From Pseudomonas sp. B21-056 (GTDB lineage Bacteria; Pseudomonadota; Gammaproteobacteria; Pseudomonadales; Pseudomonadaceae), in the NCBI RefSeq assembly GCF_026016325.1, contig NZ_CP087203.1, positions 3,720,001 to 3,784,000 of the forward strand: a stretch of DNA of 64,000 bases, read 5' to 3'. Positions 8,079 to 15,272 of this stretch are shown in pieces. Position 1 is the stretch's first letter; each line of letters opens with the position of its first letter. Below the pieces are notes generated by a model. It made no database searches and had not been told where the DNA came from. It saw nothing but the letters and a program-made list of their open reading frames with translations. The position numbers and the translations under genes are program-made.

Positions 8079-9341
8079 ATGACCGCACAGCAACAGCATC
8101 TGCCCCATAGCCTTTCCACCGGCACCGACTATCAGGCCCTGGCCGAGCGTTTTCGGCCGATCTTCGCGCGTATCCAGGCCGGCGCGCTGGAGCGTGAACA
8201 GTCCCGCAGCCTGCCCTATGAGCAGGTGAAATGGCTGAAGGAAGCAGGCTTCGGCGCCGTGCGCGTACCCGTCGAACATGGCGGCGCCGGTGCTTCGTTA
8301 CCGCAACTGTTGCAACTGCTGATCGAACTCGCCGAAGCCGACTCCAACCTGCCCCAGGCCTTGCGCGGTCATTTCGCCTTTGTCGAAGACCGCCTCAACG
8401 CCCATGCCGGCAGTACCCAGGACACATGGTTCAAGCGCTTCGTGGCCGGTGAACTGGTGGGCAATGCCTGGACCGAAGTCGGCGAGGTGAAAATCGGCCA
8501 GGTCGGTACCCGGGTTTCCCGTCAGGGGGAGCAATGGGTGGTCAACGGCACCAAGTTCTACAGCACCGGCAGCATTTTCGCCGACTGGATCGACCTGTAT
8601 GCCCAGCGTGACGACAACGGCACCGACGTGATCGCTGCCGTCCGCGTACAACAACCGGGCGTCAGGCAAAGCGATGACTGGGACGGCTTCGGCCAACGCA
8701 CCACCGGCAGCGGCACGTCGGTGTTCGAAAATGCCGTGGTCGAGGCAGAAAACCTCATCGACTTTTCCACTCGCTTCAAATACCAGACCGCGTTTTATCA
8801 ACTGGTCCTGTTGGCCGTGCTGACCGGATCTGGCCGCGCAGCGGTCCGCGACATCACCGAGCAGGTGCAGAAACGCACACGAATCTTCAGCACCGGCAAC
8901 GCCAGTCAGGTCAGCCAGGACGTGCAGGTGCAGCAGGTGGTCGGCAAGGCCTCGGCCCAGGTCTACGCCGCCGAAGCCACCGCCCTGCGCGCGGCGCAGG
9001 CTTCGCAACATGCCTATGAAAGCCGCTTCAGCCACGACGCCGATACCGAACATCACGCCAACGTCGCCGCCGAACTGGAATCGGCCCAGGCCCAGGTCGT
9101 CATCGCCGACCTGATACTGCGCGCCACCAGCGACCTGTTCAACGCACTCAGCGCTTCAGCCACCAGCAGCGCAAAAGCCCTCGACCGCCATTGGCGAAAT
9201 GCTCGCACCGCGGCCTCGCACAACCCGCTGATCTATAAGGAACGCATCATTGGCGATTGGCAGATCAACGGGACGGAGCCGCCGTATGTCTGGCAGATTG
9301 GTGGCGGGACGAAAGGCGAGCTCAACGCAGCAAATCGGTGA
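8079..9341 (+). CDS. Acyl-CoA-dehydrogenase-fold flavin monooxygenase (DszC/SfnB-like)
   Basis: A 420-residue flavoprotein with acyl-CoA dehydrogenase fold. The N-terminal helical part includes GFGAVRVPVEHGGAG. The middle beta domain includes GNAWTEVGEVKIGQVGT and VVNGTKFYSTGSIFADW, and the C-terminal helical domain ends IYKERIIGDWQINGTEPPY. Members such as DszC, and the SfnB-type proteins linked to sulfur acquisition, use reduced flavin to oxidise sulfur compounds instead of dehydrogenating acyl-CoA. The ATG at 8079 is chosen for the AGAAGGA ribosome site eight bases upstream. It is divergent from msuE-sfnG and shares the regulatory gap, so it probably belongs to the same sulfur-starvation response. 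Its end overlaps trmK on the other strand by 20 bp. Exact substrate unknown. Confidence 0.75.
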   Translation: MTAQQQHLPHSLSTGTDYQALAERFRPIFARIQAGALEREQSRSLPYEQVKWLKEAGFGAVRVPVEHGGAGASLPQLLQLLIELAEADSNLPQALRGHFAFVEDRLNAHAGSTQDTWFKRFVAGELVGNAWTEVGEVKIGQVGTRVSRQGEQWVVNGTKFYSTGSIFADWIDLYAQRDDNGTDVIAAVRVQQPGVRQSDDWDGFGQRTTGSGTSVFENAVVEAENLIDFSTRFKYQTAFYQLVLLAVLTGSGRAAVRDITEQVQKRTRIFSTGNASQVSQDVQVQQVVGKASAQVYAAEATALRAAQASQHAYESRFSHDADTEHHANVAAELESAQAQVVIADLILRATSDLFNALSASATSSAKALDRHWRNARTAASHNPLIYKERIIGDWQINGTEPPYVWQIGGGTKGELNAANR

Positions 9342-10017
9342 TCCAGCGGATTTGCCGGGCAACGTCCTGTACCTCTTCCCCGGGCACGGCCTGCCGTGCC
9401 CGGGCGAAGCTCGCCAGGGTCTTGTGTTTCTGGCGTAGCCTGCGCTGCCACTTGTCCAGGAAGGCCGGGCTGCGCGCCTGCATCAGCAGCGGACCGAAGT
9501 ACAGCTCCTCGGCGGTGTATGTCACCGGCCCGCTGCGCTCGGCGACGATGACTTCGTAGTCGAAGCGGTTCTCCCGCAGCACTTCCTCGCAGAGAATGCG
9601 GTAGCCATTTTCCACCAACCACAGGCGCAGTGGCTGCTCGCCGCCGTTGGGTTGCAGGATCAGGCGCTCCTGGCCGTTCAGGCGTGACTTGTCGCGCTCG
9701 AGGATGTCGCGGATCGTCTCCCCGCCCATGCCACACAGGCTGACCGCCGTGATCCCGTCTCCCGGCTCGATTGCCGCCAGACCATCAGCCAAACGCACGC
9801 TGATCCACCGCTCCAGGCCATTCTCGCGCACCGTCCGTTCGGCCGAGCGAAACGGTGTCATCGCCACCTCCCCGGCCACCGCCGCGACGATGACGCCACG
9901 GCGCGTCAACGCCACCGGCAAGTAACCGTGATCCGAGCCGATATCAGCCAGGCGCGCCCCCACCGGCACCTGCGCCGCCACCCGCTCCAGGCGCATGGAC
10001 AATGTCTGTTCGTTCAA
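9322..10017 (-). CDS. trmK: tRNA (adenine-N1)-methyltransferase, TrmK family
   Basis: SAM-dependent methyltransferase of the TrmK family; the Bacillus enzyme makes m1A22 in tRNA, while the Pseudomonas protein is less studied. The 231-residue product has a SAM-binding motif I (LADIGSDHGYLPVAL), a CGMGGETI segment and LILQPNGGEQPLRLWL, all typical of the family. The start is taken as the TTG at 10017 because a GAGGGG ribosome site lies six bases upstream; another TTG at 10023 abuts that site, and an ATG at 9996 would remove conserved residues (NEQTLS). It converges on the flavoprotein gene with a 20-bp overlap. Confidence 0.85.
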   Translation of the reverse strand: MNEQTLSMRLERVAAQVPVGARLADIGSDHGYLPVALTRRGVIVAAVAGEVAMTPFRSAERTVRENGLERWISVRLADGLAAIEPGDGITAVSLCGMGGETIRDILERDKSRLNGQERLILQPNGGEQPLRLWLVENGYRILCEEVLRENRFDYEVIVAERSGPVTYTAEELYFGPLLMQARSPAFLDKWQRRLRQKHKTLASFARARQAVPGEEVQDVARQIRWITDLLR

Positions 10018-10197
10018 CCGCAACCCCTCTCACCCAAACGTCCGACAGCATTGGCCGGATCGGGCAGCGATTCTGGCGAGCAACGCGGTGCATTTCAAAT
10101 TTATGCGACCAGGGTCGTGGCTTTGACAACAGCGGCGTCCGCCCCTATAACCGGTCCTGGCTCACCGGCAGGCCAATAAACGAGATGAGAAGTCACC

Positions 10198-10482
10198 ATG
10201 AATGACCGTCAAGCAATCATCAAAGAGTTGATCATGGCGGCGGTGAAAGCCGGCAAATCCGACGAAATCGTCTACCAGTCAGAGTGGCTCGGCTACGTCC
10301 CTTTCGGGGTCTACCACTGGGTTGAGTGCCAAGGCGAAAACGTCTCCAGCGACTTTCCGTTTGGATGGGCGCTCGAAGACCTGGCGGGTCTGGAGCAGAT
10401 GGGATTCCTGGAAACGCTTGAGGCTTATGAGAACCCCGAGGACTCGTTTGATCGGGAGATCCGGTATCGCGTTTGTGGCTGA
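10198..10482 (+). CDS. Hypothetical protein, 94 residues
   Basis: Not recognised. The protein is acidic with several aromatic residues (YQSEWLGYVPFGVYHWVECQ) and has no signal peptide or membrane segment. The ATG at 10198 follows a weak purine-rich stretch (GAGATGAGAAG), and no alternative start fits better. The gene stands alone between trmK (minus) and a nuclease-like gene (minus), which it faces tail to tail. Its composition and length resemble small immunity-type or unknown proteins, but nothing in the sequence proves a role. Confidence 0.55.
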   Translation: MNDRQAIIKELIMAAVKAGKSDEIVYQSEWLGYVPFGVYHWVECQGENVSSDFPFGWALEDLAGLEQMGFLETLEAYENPEDSFDREIRYRVCG

Positions 10483-10528
10483 GCAATGGTCATAAGTTAG
10501 CAGGCCGTACCCGTCGAAAACCTCACCT

Positions 10529-11032
10529 TTACAGTGCTCTCTCGTCCATGAAGGATCTAAATGGAAGAAAGTCCTCACGGATTACCTGTGCAGCCAGTTT
10601 CTGGACGTCCCTAAGGGCGATCACCTTCGTTCCTTTCCAGTCTTCCTTAGGCAACAAGCTCCGGACAGGAGCCTCTGGCCCGTTATAGGCCACCGATGCA
10701 GTGTTCGACGTGAAGTCGATCCTGAAAAAGAGCAGGTGGTCGGCAAAACCCACTCCCGGCGTAAAAGCGGGTCCTGAATTGATCCTACCCGTTGCCTTCA
10801 CTTGCACGGTCCTTCCATTTCGAGTCAACGCATCCACGCCACCTGTACGTTTAGGTGGCAGCACAAGGTCGAAGTACTCCAGTGCCAAGGCTTCTGCGAT
10901 GTCTCCCACCAGACGCCCGTCGAGAGTGAACTTCAGTCTCGTACTCGAATAGTGATTAACCAGTGCTTGTTGTGCCCTCCATAAATCGCGTATTACCTCG
11001 GGTAACTGCAATACGGGCTCTTTTCCATCCAT
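10529..11032 (-). CDS. Restriction-nuclease-like protein of unknown role (DUF6998-like)
   Basis: A 167-residue protein whose centre reads GRLVGDIAEALALEYFDL, then GGVDALTRNGRTVQVKAT. An acidic residue on a helix, then D, then QVK on a strand is the layout of PD-(D/E)XK-type nuclease folds, and the text resembles proteins filed under DUF6998. A strong AGGAGAAGG ribosome site precedes the ATG at 11032. Possible roles are DNA repair or defence; no partner methylase or target-recognition gene is adjacent. The call is from motif reading only, so activity is uncertain. Confidence 0.55.
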   Translation of the reverse strand: MDGKEPVLQLPEVIRDLWRAQQALVNHYSSTRLKFTLDGRLVGDIAEALALEYFDLVLPPKRTGGVDALTRNGRTVQVKATGRINSGPAFTPGVGFADHLLFFRIDFTSNTASVAYNGPEAPVRSLLPKEDWKGTKVIALRDVQKLAAQVIREDFLPFRSFMDERAL

Positions 11033-11158
11033 TCAATCCTTCTCCTTTACGGCAATTTCCAAATGTCTATTGTGAAGCACCGATGATCTGGACCGCAGCG
11101 CTGCCGACTTCAGATCTGTTCAGATCAATACGCTCAAGGCTGCGGAGTAATAACAATT

Positions 11159-11260
11159 ATGGCCAAGGCTGCTCAAGCGCCTGAAAAGACGGTTGGGAAG
11201 CCTTTGTTTGTGCGCCTCCGGCATAAATGGGTAGGATGCGGTCAACATCATCCGATCTAG
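11159..11260 (+). CDS. Possible 33-residue micro-protein
   Basis: A short open frame (MAKAAQAPEKTVGKPLFVRL then RHKWVGCGQHHPI) fills the gap between two divergent genes. It is basic and has a normal start codon, but its GGAG is 12 bases upstream, too far for a good ribosome site. It could be a remnant of a longer gene or chance. Listed because nothing else occupies 11033-11269. Confidence 0.2.
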   Translation: MAKAAQAPEKTVGKPLFVRLRHKWVGCGQHHPI

Positions 11261-11269
11261 AGTTTGCTC

Positions 11270-12058
11270 ATGGTTTCAGTGGTCGTCCAGGAAGAAGTCC
11301 GAAGTCGTCTTCGTCGTGCTGAGAGTGAGCATGAAGTGAAGGTCCTACTCGCCGTGGAGTCAGGCAGTCGTGCCTGGGGGTTTGCCTCGCCCAATAGCGA
11401 TTACGACGCCCGTTTCATCTACGTCAACAAGCCTGAATGGTACCTCTCTGTCGGACTCGAGGAACGACGCGACGTCATCGAATACCCCATCGTCGACGAC
11501 ATGGACATCAATGGCTGGGACCTGCGCAAGGCATTGCGACTGTTCTGGAAGTCCAATCCAGGCTTCGTCGAATGGCTTCAGTCCACCATTATCTATGAGC
11601 ACTCAGGATCTTTTCACGAACGAGCCAAAGCCCTGCTGCCACAGGTGTATTCGGTCGAGAGTGGTATCTACCATTATCGCAGCATGGCCAAGACCAACTA
11701 CCGGGGGTATCTGCAGGCTCCTCAAGTGCCGCTGAAAAAATACTTTTACGTGCTGCGACCCTTGTTATCGGTGCGATGGCTGGAGCAATTCAATACACCT
11801 GCTCCCATTGAGTTTGACACGCTGCGAACGGTCATCGAGGGGCAATCAGAACTCCAGAGTGCGATCGACGACCTGCTGGCAATCAAACGCACATCTCCAG
11901 AATTGGGGCTGTCCCCACAGGTCATGCCCATCCAACAGTTCATCGAGCGCGAGCTGCTTCGTCTTGAGGCCATCAAGCCGACCCGTAGCGAACGCAAAGA
12001 AGTCGAACCCTTGCTGTCAGCGCTGTTTCGTTCAGTGCTGGAAGAAACCTGGGGATGA
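11270..12058 (+). CDS. Predicted nucleotidyltransferase (COG3541-like)
   Basis: A 262-residue protein of the DNA polymerase beta nucleotidyltransferase superfamily. The active-site motif is clear near the N-terminus: ESGSRAWGFASPNSDYDARF gives GS, then D-x-D at the expected distance, and a third acidic residue is likely in the VDDMDINGWDL segment. The rest is helical, with a TNYRGYL stretch shared by COG3541 proteins, some of which sit in RNA-repair operons. No RNA ligase or rtcB gene is nearby. The ATG at 11270 is preferred; an in-frame TTG lies six bases upstream and neither has a strong ribosome site. Substrate unknown. Confidence 0.7.
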   Translation: MVSVVVQEEVRSRLRRAESEHEVKVLLAVESGSRAWGFASPNSDYDARFIYVNKPEWYLSVGLEERRDVIEYPIVDDMDINGWDLRKALRLFWKSNPGFVEWLQSTIIYEHSGSFHERAKALLPQVYSVESGIYHYRSMAKTNYRGYLQAPQVPLKKYFYVLRPLLSVRWLEQFNTPAPIEFDTLRTVIEGQSELQSAIDDLLAIKRTSPELGLSPQVMPIQQFIERELLRLEAIKPTRSERKEVEPLLSALFRSVLEETWG

Positions 12059-12176
12059 TGAGCAGCCTTTTTCCATATTCCCGTATTGAGGCAGGATGCG
12101 GGCAACCAACAAGACGACGGTGTGTGATCACACCTTCGGTCAACAGGCAACCCTAGACCGCAACGACGAATCGGTT

Positions 12177-12626
12177 ATGAACAGACTGTCAATACAGCCG
12201 ATCTGCGCGCTTTCTCCTGGCGTTCAGGTGTTGGAAGCAGAAGCGGTTACGGAAGGTTTCCGGTTCCTTACGCGCTTGATTGCAGAGTGGGAAAGCGGCG
12301 TGAACCAATTTGATCGGTCCGGCGAGGGATTTTTTGGTGTCTTTCGCGACGATCAACTGATCGCTGTCGGTGGCCTTTCCTATGATCCCTATGCCGGATC
12401 AGACACCGGAAGGTTGCGCAGGGTTTATGTCGCGCGTGCATCAAGAGGTCAGAATGTGGGTAGGTTCCTGGTCAATCATCTTCTGGAACATGCAACCCAG
12501 CGGTTTCGTGCAGTACGCCTATCCACGGACACGCCAGAGGGAGCCGCGTTTTACCTTCGCTGTGGGTTCCAGACAATACGGGATGATTTTGCTACACATG
12601 TGAAGTCACTAACCCCGACAACGTAG
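12177..12626 (+). CDS. GNAT-family N-acetyltransferase
   Basis: A 149-residue acetyl-CoA-dependent acyltransferase. It has the GNAT motif A region RRVYVARASRGQNVGRFLVN (the acetyl-CoA pyrophosphate loop, R-G-Q-x-V-G-R) and a C-terminal motif B GAAFYLRCGFQTIRDD. The ATG at 12177 starts the fold directly; an in-frame codon at 12096 would add 27 residues of low family likeness. It lies downstream of the nucleotidyltransferase in the same direction with about 120 bp between. Acceptor substrate unknown. Confidence 0.75.
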   Translation: MNRLSIQPICALSPGVQVLEAEAVTEGFRFLTRLIAEWESGVNQFDRSGEGFFGVFRDDQLIAVGGLSYDPYAGSDTGRLRRVYVARASRGQNVGRFLVNHLLEHATQRFRAVRLSTDTPEGAAFYLRCGFQTIRDDFATHVKSLTPTT

Positions 12627-12639
12627 CCAGTCCAAGACC

Positions 12640-13779
12640 ATGCTCATCGAACCCTTCTCCATCGACATCCCCGAGCGCGACCTGGAAGACCTGCGCCATC
12701 GCCTTCGCAACACACGACTGCCCGAGCCATTGCCCGATCAAGGCTGGAGCGAAGGCATGGACATGGGCGTGCTTCGCGATCTGCTCGCCTATTGGTCGAC
12801 CGGGTTCGACTGGCGCGCCCGGGAAGCCGAGCTCAATCGCTTGCCGCAGTTTGTCGCCAGCATCGGCGGGCAAAGGGTTCACTTTGTCCATCAGCGGGGT
12901 ATCGGGCCGGATCCGATGCCTCTCGTGCTGACCCATGGCTGGCCCGGTTCGTTCATCGAGATGCAGCGCATCATTCCATTGCTGACGGACCCGGCCAGCC
13001 ACGGTGGCGATCCGGCGGATGCGTTCCATGTGGTGGTGCCATCGTTGCCGGGCTACACCTTTTCGGCGCCGTTCATGCAAGCGGGCATGGGGCCTCATGA
13101 GATTGCCGGGGTGTGGCATGGGTTGATGGCCAGTTTGGGCTATGACCGGTTTGGCGCCCAAGGCGGGGATATTGGCGCGGGTGTCTCGATCTGGCTGGGG
13201 GTGCGGTTTCCCGAGCAGGTGACTGGCATTCACCTCAACTACATTCCGGGCTCCTACCGCCCTCCCCTGGGTGAAACCGAGCCGCCGCAGACAGAGGAAG
13301 AACGGCTTTTCCTCCAGCGCGCCGCCGCGTTTGGCGATGCCGAAGGCGCCTACGCCCACCTCCAGCGAACCAAACCCCAGAGCCTGGCCGTGGGTCTGAA
13401 CGACTCACCGGCCGGGTTGTTAGCCTGGATGGGGGAAAAGCTGTTGGCCTGGTGTGATACTGACCCAGCCATTGACCGTGACTGGCTGCTGACCAACGTG
13501 ACGCTCTACTGGCTGACGAAATGCATTGGCTCATCGTTTCGTCAGTACGTGGAGGGCAGCAAGCGACCGTTGCAATTCAACAGCGGGGAGCGGGTTCAGC
13601 CTGCGGTTGGGGTCGCGCTGTTTCCCAAGGAACTGCCCATGCCGCCAAGAAGCTGGGTGGAGCGGTGTTGTACGGTCGAGCGCTGGACCACGATGCCACG
13701 CGGCGGTCACTTTGCGGCGCTGGAGCAGCCGGAGTTGCTGGTGGCGGATATCCGGGCGTTCTTTCGGGCCTTGAGATAA
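12640..13779 (+). CDS. Epoxide hydrolase family protein (alpha/beta hydrolase with EHN domain)
   Basis: A 379-residue hydrolase. An N-terminal epoxide-hydrolase cap (residues about 1-105, starting PFSIDIPERDLEDLRHRL) precedes the alpha/beta fold. HGWPGS near residue 107 forms the oxyanion hole. The nucleophile elbow reads GAQGGDIGAGV (Asp in GGD), as in microsomal-type epoxide hydrolases. A late GGHFAALEQPELL segment supplies the catalytic histidine. The gene begins 13 bp after the GNAT gene. Family enzymes open epoxides by water; many bacterial members have no known substrate. The gene is followed at once by REP sequences. Confidence 0.82.
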   Translation: MLIEPFSIDIPERDLEDLRHRLRNTRLPEPLPDQGWSEGMDMGVLRDLLAYWSTGFDWRAREAELNRLPQFVASIGGQRVHFVHQRGIGPDPMPLVLTHGWPGSFIEMQRIIPLLTDPASHGGDPADAFHVVVPSLPGYTFSAPFMQAGMGPHEIAGVWHGLMASLGYDRFGAQGGDIGAGVSIWLGVRFPEQVTGIHLNYIPGSYRPPLGETEPPQTEEERLFLQRAAAFGDAEGAYAHLQRTKPQSLAVGLNDSPAGLLAWMGEKLLAWCDTDPAIDRDWLLTNVTLYWLTKCIGSSFRQYVEGSKRPLQFNSGERVQPAVGVALFPKELPMPPRSWVERCCTVERWTTMPRGGHFAALEQPELLVADIRAFFRALR

Positions 13780-13792
13780 CGCTGATGCCTCT

Positions 13793-13880
13793 GTGGGAGC
13801 GAGCCTGCTCGCGATTGCGGTGGATCAGTCTGCATTGAAATTGAATTTGCCACCGTCATCGCGAGCAGGCTCGCTCCCAC
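13793..13880. repeat. REP pair (BIME)
   Basis: Two opposed copies of the palindrome GTGGGAGCGAGCCTGCTCGC (13793 onward, and its inverse ending at 13880) enclose about 40 bases. The pair lies 13 bp after the epoxide hydrolase stop, the usual place for a Pseudomonas REP pair. Confidence 0.9.
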
Positions 13881-14040
13881 AGAAATCCGGGTGTTCGTGG
13901 CGGCACTGAGCGTCCGAAAATCTCGTAGGAAATCACCACCCGTGGCGAGGGAGCTTGCTCCCGCTGGGTTGCGAAGCAGCCCCAAGCCAGGCGCCTCATT
14001 TCGCCAGGCACACCGCATGCCCAGGTTTTACGGCGGCTGC
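13857..14040. repeat. Direct repeat, copy 1 (184 bp), containing REP halves
   Basis: Almost the whole of this stretch recurs at 14724-14906, with only scattered mismatches. It starts inside a REP, runs through AGAAATCCGGGTG, a second palindrome type (GTGGCGAGGGAGCTTGCTCC) and the text AGGCACACCGCATGCCC. A shorter third relative lies at 16033-16126. The two full copies flank the small gene at 14366-14647. Confidence 0.85.
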
Positions 14041-14071
14041 GCCACCGAGCGGGAGCAAGCTCCCTCGCCAC
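13942..14071. repeat. Second-type REP pair
   Basis: GTGGCGAGGGAGCTTGCTCC at 13942 faces its inverse GGAGCAAGCTCCCTCGCCAC ending at 14071. It is a different palindrome from the GTGGGAGCGAG type and is seen again singly at 14808 and 16107. Confidence 0.85.
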
Positions 14072-14099
14072 AGGGGATCGAGGGCGTCCTACAGGCCGG

Positions 14100-14128
14100 T
14101 TGTTGCTGGCGGAATCGACTTCTATAGT
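14100..14128 (+). promoter_or_regulatory. Sigma-70-type promoter before the structured leader
   Basis: TTGTTG (14100-14105), a 17-base spacer and TATAGT (14123-14128) form a good vegetative promoter. The start near 14135 gives a leader of about 230 nt before the ATG at 14366. Confidence 0.5.
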
Positions 14129-14233
14129 TGGATCCGTCGCTGGTTTGGCGGCAGGGTTTCGCAGCCCGACATTAGAAGGAATGCACCGTCGAATGAAAAT
14201 TCAGGCAAACTTGCCTGCGTTCACTTTATGGCG

Positions 14234-14348
14234 GTTGCGCGTGGGAGACTTTCGGGTCTGCCGGGTTTATTCCTTCACCGGTCTGCGAACCCGCACGCAA
14301 CTGCCACCCATTTGTTTCGCAGCAGAAAGGTGGCAATTCTCTCTTTTT
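14234..14348 (+). ncRNA. Structured 5' leader with terminator-like hairpin (candidate cis-regulatory RNA)
   Basis: The RNA can form nested helices: GTTGCG (14234-14239) with CGCAAC (14296-14301), CGGGT (14253-14257) with ACCCG (14289-14293), and CCGG (14261-14264) with CCGG (14278-14281). A separate hairpin follows, TGCCACC (14302-14308) with GGTGGCA (14329-14335), then the U-rich run ATTCTCTCTTTTT. That is the form of an intrinsic terminator placed immediately before the AAGGA ribosome site (14351-14355). The 5' part recurs in degraded form at 14893-14928. Pairing was worked out by eye. Confidence 0.5.
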
Positions 14349-14365
14349 GGAAGGAATACAGCCTT

Positions 14366-14647
14366 ATGACAACGAACCAACCATCCAACCGCTTCACCCC
14401 TCTCACCCAAATCGCAACCACCCACCCCGTCCTGCTGATCGACACCCAAGCTCCGCTCCCCGAGCTCCATGCCTGCATCAGCGAACGCCTGCACGCGACG
14501 CTCGACTACCTGAGCCTAATGGCCTGTGCCAGCCTGCGGGACTCGGCAACGAACGATGTCAACACCGTCACCAACGTCGCACGGATCCTGGTGCAGGATG
14601 TGGCGGATGTGTTTGGGGTGATTGAACGGCGCGGGCTCGAAAGCTAA
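14366..14647 (+). CDS. Small Pseudomonas-type protein (DUF3077/DUF6124-like)
   Basis: A 93-residue protein with no known function. It has a disordered, Pro/Thr/Gln-rich start and a C-terminal helical half (HACISERLHATLDYLSLMAC, then a last helix ending VIERRGLES). This resembles the small paralogous proteins numerous in fluorescent pseudomonads (DUF3077 and DUF6124), whose role is not known. The AAGGA site ten bases before the ATG supports the start. It is preceded by a long structured leader and boxed in by two copies of a 184-bp REP-containing repeat, so it may be a mobile or duplicated cassette. No signal peptide or membrane segment is seen. Confidence 0.6.
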   Translation: MTTNQPSNRFTPLTQIATTHPVLLIDTQAPLPELHACISERLHATLDYLSLMACASLRDSATNDVNTVTNVARILVQDVADVFGVIERRGLES

Positions 14648-14659
14648 GCCATGCATTTT

Positions 14660-14747
14660 GTGGGAGCGAGCCTGCTCGCGATGACGGTGGCACATTCAGC
14701 CTCAATGCAGCCTGACCCGACGCCATCGCGAGCAGGCTCGCTCCCAC
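14660..14747. repeat. REP pair (BIME)
   Basis: GTGGGAGCGAGCCTGCTCGC at 14660 faces its inverse ending at 14747, with about 36 bases between. It lies 13 bp after the small gene's stop, the same spacing as the pair after the epoxide hydrolase gene. Confidence 0.9.
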
Positions 14748-14906
14748 AGAAATCCGGGTGCTCCTGGCGGCACTGACCGTCCGAAAATCTCGTAGGAATC
14801 ACCACCCGTGGCGAGGGAGCTTGCTCCCGCTGGGTTGCGAGGCAGCCCCAAGCCAGGCGCCTCTCTTCTCCAGGCACACCGCATGCCCCGGTTTTATGGC
14901 AGTTGC
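14724..14906. repeat. Direct repeat, copy 2 (183 bp)
   Basis: Second copy of 13857-14040. It continues into a partial copy of the structured leader's 5' end (14893-14928, ending GGAGACTTTCGGGTCTG-like), after which the likeness stops. The rest of 14929-15011 holds no gene and is the likely promoter region of the antitoxin-Fic pair. Confidence 0.85.
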
Positions 14907-15011
14907 GCTTGAGAGACTTTCGGGTCTGGGGACATTACCCCATCGCTCAGCCTGCGAAGACAAAAAACCAGCGTCGTGCTATGGTTTTGGCGTACATAGG
15001 AGGACTTTCAA

Positions 15012-15272
15012 ATGACCCAAACAGCTACTGCCAGTGTCGCAAATGAAGTCCGCAAGCTTGCGAAAGCCCATAAGGTCACTGCTGAGCTTGACGGCATGAG
15101 TCGTATGGCTGTGACCATTACCCGTCTGGCTGGCGATATCGTCGAGTTGGATGGTGTTGAACAATTGCTCGTCAATCTCAAGAAGAAAGGCGTGCTGAGC
15201 AAATCTGAGACTCTGTCGCTGCAGGGGCGTTATCTTCAGGAGAAGAGACGCGCCAAGAAATGTAGCGCATGA
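15012..15272 (+). CDS. Antitoxin of a Fic toxin-antitoxin pair
   Basis: An 86-residue, mostly helical, basic protein directly before a Fic-domain gene. Its stop overlaps the Fic start (ATGA at 15269), the normal layout for class I Fic pairs where the first gene inhibits the second. An inhibitory helix with the pattern S/T-xxx-E-G/N is expected. Residues 8-13 (SVANEV) match Ser and Glu but have Val in place of Gly/Asn. A strong AGGAGG site lies before the ATG. AntF of P. fluorescens Fic-1 is a possible relative. The call depends mainly on position and helical character. Confidence 0.65.
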   Translation: MTQTATASVANEVRKLAKAHKVTAELDGMSRMAVTITRLAGDIVELDGVEQLLVNLKKKGVLSKSETLSLQGRYLQEKRRAKKCSA

